From Streptomyces sp. RerS4 (GTDB lineage Bacteria; Actinomycetota; Actinomycetes; Streptomycetales; Streptomycetaceae), in assembly GCF_023515955.1 (NCBI RefSeq), contig NZ_CP097322.1:5194501-5258500 (forward strand): a stretch of 64,000 nt of DNA. Reading direction: 5' to 3'. This document shows, piece by piece, positions 57,621-64,000 of this stretch (positions are counted from its first letter, which is position 1; every line of letters begins with the position of its first letter). Below the pieces are notes generated by a model. It was not told the DNA's origin, did no database searches, and saw nothing but the letters and a program-made list of their open reading frames with translations. The position numbers were made by a program, and so were the translations under genes.

Positions 57621-57656
57621 AGCGGGGCCCCCGGATTTGCGTCCGGGGGCCCCGCT
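57621..57656 (+). terminator. Terminator of the RNase J gene
   Basis: A 15-bp perfect stem (57621-57635 with 57642-57656) and a 6-base loop (TTTGCG), 26 bases after the stop. A strong terminator upstream of the rRNA promoters. Confidence 0.85.
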
Positions 57657-57739
57657 CCAGTACGTTTACGTCTCCACCTCGCACCGACCAGGGCACACAC
57701 CTGTCCCCGGGCCGGTCACGCGAGCGGGTGGGAATCCAG

Positions 57740-57935
57740 ACCTGGGAAACCTGATAAAGTCTGATCCGCCCGAAAGGGAAAGGCCCTCCGAAGGCCATTG
57801 GAATTCCGATCCGAGCCGGAAACGGCAGAGAAAAGAATCTGATAGAGTCGGAACCGCCGGAAAGGGAAAGCGCGAAAGCGCGGAACCTCGAAAGCGCCGA
57901 GGAAATCGGACACGAAAGAGTCTGATAGAGTCGGA
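57740..57935 (+). promoter_or_regulatory. Three tandem rRNA promoters
   Basis: The CTGATA(A/G)AGTC motif occurs three times, with -10-like hexamers TAAAGT at 57755-57760, TAGAGT at 57843-57848 and TAGAGT at 57926-57931, spaced 88 and 83 bases. Clear TTGACA -35 boxes are not visible. Streptomyces rRNA operons are known to use several tandem promoters. The region is A-rich compared with its surroundings and holds no gene. Confidence 0.7.
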
Positions 57936-57959
57936 AACGCAAGAACACAGAACGAAAGC

Positions 57960-58211
57960 CCGGAGGAAAACCCGCGAGGGTGAGTACAAAGGAAGCGTCC
58001 GTTCCTTGAGAACTCAACAGCGTGCCAAAAATCAACGCCAGAAGTTGATACCCCGTCCACTTCGGTGGATGAGGTTCCTTTGAAAAAGACCTGTGAGGCC
58101 TTCGGGCACTGGCAGGCAACGAAACACAGCGAGGACGCAGTGGTCAGTCGGTCCTATTCCGACCATGACTGGCCCGCTCAACGTGTGTGTGCACCGGATT
58201 ACCGGTAAACA
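57960..58211 (+). other. Pre-16S leader
   Basis: Leader RNA between the last promoter and 16S. It contains TTCCTTGAGAACTCAACAG (57991-58019 area), a sequence typical of actinobacterial rRNA leaders that is echoed by GCTTGAGAACTACACAG in the 16S-23S spacer, as expected for processing stems. No protein gene. Confidence 0.6.
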
Positions 58212-63137
<4,926 letters not shown>

Positions 63138-63194
63138 CACTGTGTTAGTTCTGAAGTAACGACCGTGATATTGCCCGGTTGATATCTTCATAGT

Positions 63195-63313
63195 GTTTCG
63201 GTGGTCATAGCGTTAGGGAAACGCCCGGTTACATTCCGAACCCGGAAGCTAAGCCTTTCAGCGCCGATGGTACTGCAGGGGGGACCCTGTGGGAGAGTAG
63301 GACGCCGCCGAAC
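63195..63313 (+). rRNA. rrf: 5S ribosomal RNA
   Basis: About 119 bases, from GTTTCGGTGGTCATAGCG to GACGCCGCCGAAC, with pairing ends and the conserved CCGAACCCGGAAGCTAAG loop. Third gene of the rRNA operon. Confidence 0.95.
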
Positions 63314-63318
63314 AACCC

Positions 63319-63394
63319 GCCCTTTTAGCTCAGTCGGTAGAGCGTCTCCATGGTAAGGAGAAGGTCAACGGTTCGATTCCGTTAAAGGGCTCCA
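63319..63394 (+). tRNA. tRNA-Thr (anticodon GGT)
   Basis: A full cloverleaf right after 5S. Acceptor arms are GCCCTTT (63319-63325) and AAAGGGC (63384-63390), the anticodon loop is ATGGTAA with GGT at 63352-63354, and the T arm has GGTTCGATTCC. The CCA end is encoded at 63392-63394. It reads ACC (and ACT) codons and is probably co-transcribed with the rRNA. Confidence 0.95.
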
Positions 63395-63401
63395 AACGAA
63401 G

Positions 63402-63430
63402 AGGCCCCCGCCATTGGCGGGGGCCTTTTT
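63402..63430 (+). terminator. Terminator of the rRNA-tRNA operon
   Basis: An 11-bp perfect stem (63402-63412 with 63416-63426), a 3-base loop and a run of five T. A textbook rho-independent terminator. Confidence 0.92.
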
Positions 63431-63506
63431 GCGTTTTACGGGCCGGGAGGAAGACCGTCGCGGTGGCACCGCTCCCTGGGCGCGGGAGCGGTGCCAAGCG
63501 CAGCGG

Positions 63507-64000
63507 TCAGTTGGCCTCGCGCTGGTGGGGGACGCGGAAGGCGAGGATGGCCATGTCGTCGGAGGCCGGTTCGGCCGCGAAGCGTTCCACCGCGCGCAGG
63601 ACGCGGGAGGCGACGGCGCCGGCGGTGAGGCCCGTGCAGGTCGTGAGGACCTCGGCCAGGCCGTCGTCGCCGAGCATGCGGCTGCCTTCGCGGCGTTCGG
63701 TGACCCCGTCGGTGACGCAGAGCAGGACGTCGCCCGGGTCCAGGGTGAGGGTCTGCTCGTAGAGGTCGAGGTCGTCGATCACGCCCAGCAGGGGCTGCGG
63801 TTCCGCGTACGGGGTGACCTCGCCGTCCGGGCGCAGGCGCAGCGGGAGGGGGTGGCCGGCGCAGACCACCTTCAGCAGGGCGCCGCCGTCGGGCTGGGGG
63901 TGGAGCTCGCCGTAGAGGAGGGTGAGGAAGCGGCTGCGGGCGCCCTCGTCGAGGATCGCCGCGTTCAGGCGCTCCAGGACCGCCGGGCCGCCGAGGCCCT
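63507..64000 (-). CDS. PP2C/SpoIIE-type serine phosphatase (C-terminal part, cut by window edge)
   Basis: The last about 163 residues of a PPM-type phosphatase. The visible part contains FLTLLYGELHPQP, VVCAGHPLPLRLRPDG, LDPGDVLLCVTDGVTERR with the metal-binding Asp in TDGVTE, and the final SDDMAILAFRV with the last metal Asp. Such domains usually end proteins that carry PAS or GAF sensors and oppose anti-sigma-factor kinases; the N-terminal part lies outside the window. It is convergent with the rRNA operon. Confidence 0.88.
   Translation of the reverse strand, partial: GLGGPAVLERLNAAILDEGARSRFLTLLYGELHPQPDGGALLKVVCAGHPLPLRLRPDGEVTPYAEPQPLLGVIDDLDLYEQTLTLDPGDVLLCVTDGVTERREGSRMLGDDGLAEVLTTCTGLTAGAVASRVLRAVERFAAEPASDDMAILAFRVPHQREAN

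Overview
The window is high-GC actinobacterial DNA, almost certainly from a Streptomyces or a very close relative. The reasons are strong G/C bias at third codon positions, frequent GTG and TTG starts, Streptomyces-type 16S sequence, and a gene order (dxr-rseP-ispG, proS, rimP-nusA-ylxR-infB-ylxP-rbfA-truB, ribF, rpsO-pnp, dapB, thyX, dapA, RNase J) that I recognise from the central Streptomyces chromosome. It looks like core chromosome. I saw no insertion sequence, phage, integrase or CRISPR array.

Layout. Positions 1-7623: the end of a NADAR-domain gene, then a putrescine/polyamine operon (aminoaldehyde dehydrogenase, binding lipoprotein, ATPase, two permeases, FAD amine oxidase). 7827-9924: a small conserved protein, the relic of a GH18 chitinase, and a PAP2 phosphatase. 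10081-17363: gabT, an ATP-binding membrane protein, a PucR-type regulator with two frameshifts, and a second aldehyde dehydrogenase. Together with the first operon these supply most steps from putrescine through GABA to succinate. 17607-20941: an acyl-CoA dehydrogenase and an unknown protein. 20963-24848: the MEP isoprenoid genes dxr and ispG with a site-2 protease. 24997-28292: two acetyltransferases and proS.

28165-31419 (minus strand): a compact unit of lipoprotein, ferritin-like protein, predicted pseudokinase and slipin, divergent from the translation/transcription operon 31578-38635. 38933-43044 is a very large degenerate-protease/P-loop protein, followed by ribF. 44232-46990 holds an EspI-like MinD ATPase and a BldB-like DUF397 protein, where S. 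coelicolor carries its ESX (type VII secretion) cluster; no ESX core gene is present here. 47375-57594: rpsO, pnp, an M16 protease, dapB, thyX, dapA and RNase J, with small membrane proteins. 57755-63430: a complete rRNA operon (16S-23S-5S) with tandem promoters, followed by tRNA-Thr(GGT) and a strong terminator. The window ends in a PP2C/SpoIIE-type phosphatase.

A caution on sequence quality: infB, which is essential, is broken by several one-base shifts, and similar shifts occur in the PucR gene, the large 38933 gene and probably the slipin gene. Most look like single-base losses in G/C runs and are more likely assembly errors than real mutations. The chitinase relic is different: it has lost most of its catalytic domain and carries TGA where tryptophan is expected, so it is a real pseudogene.
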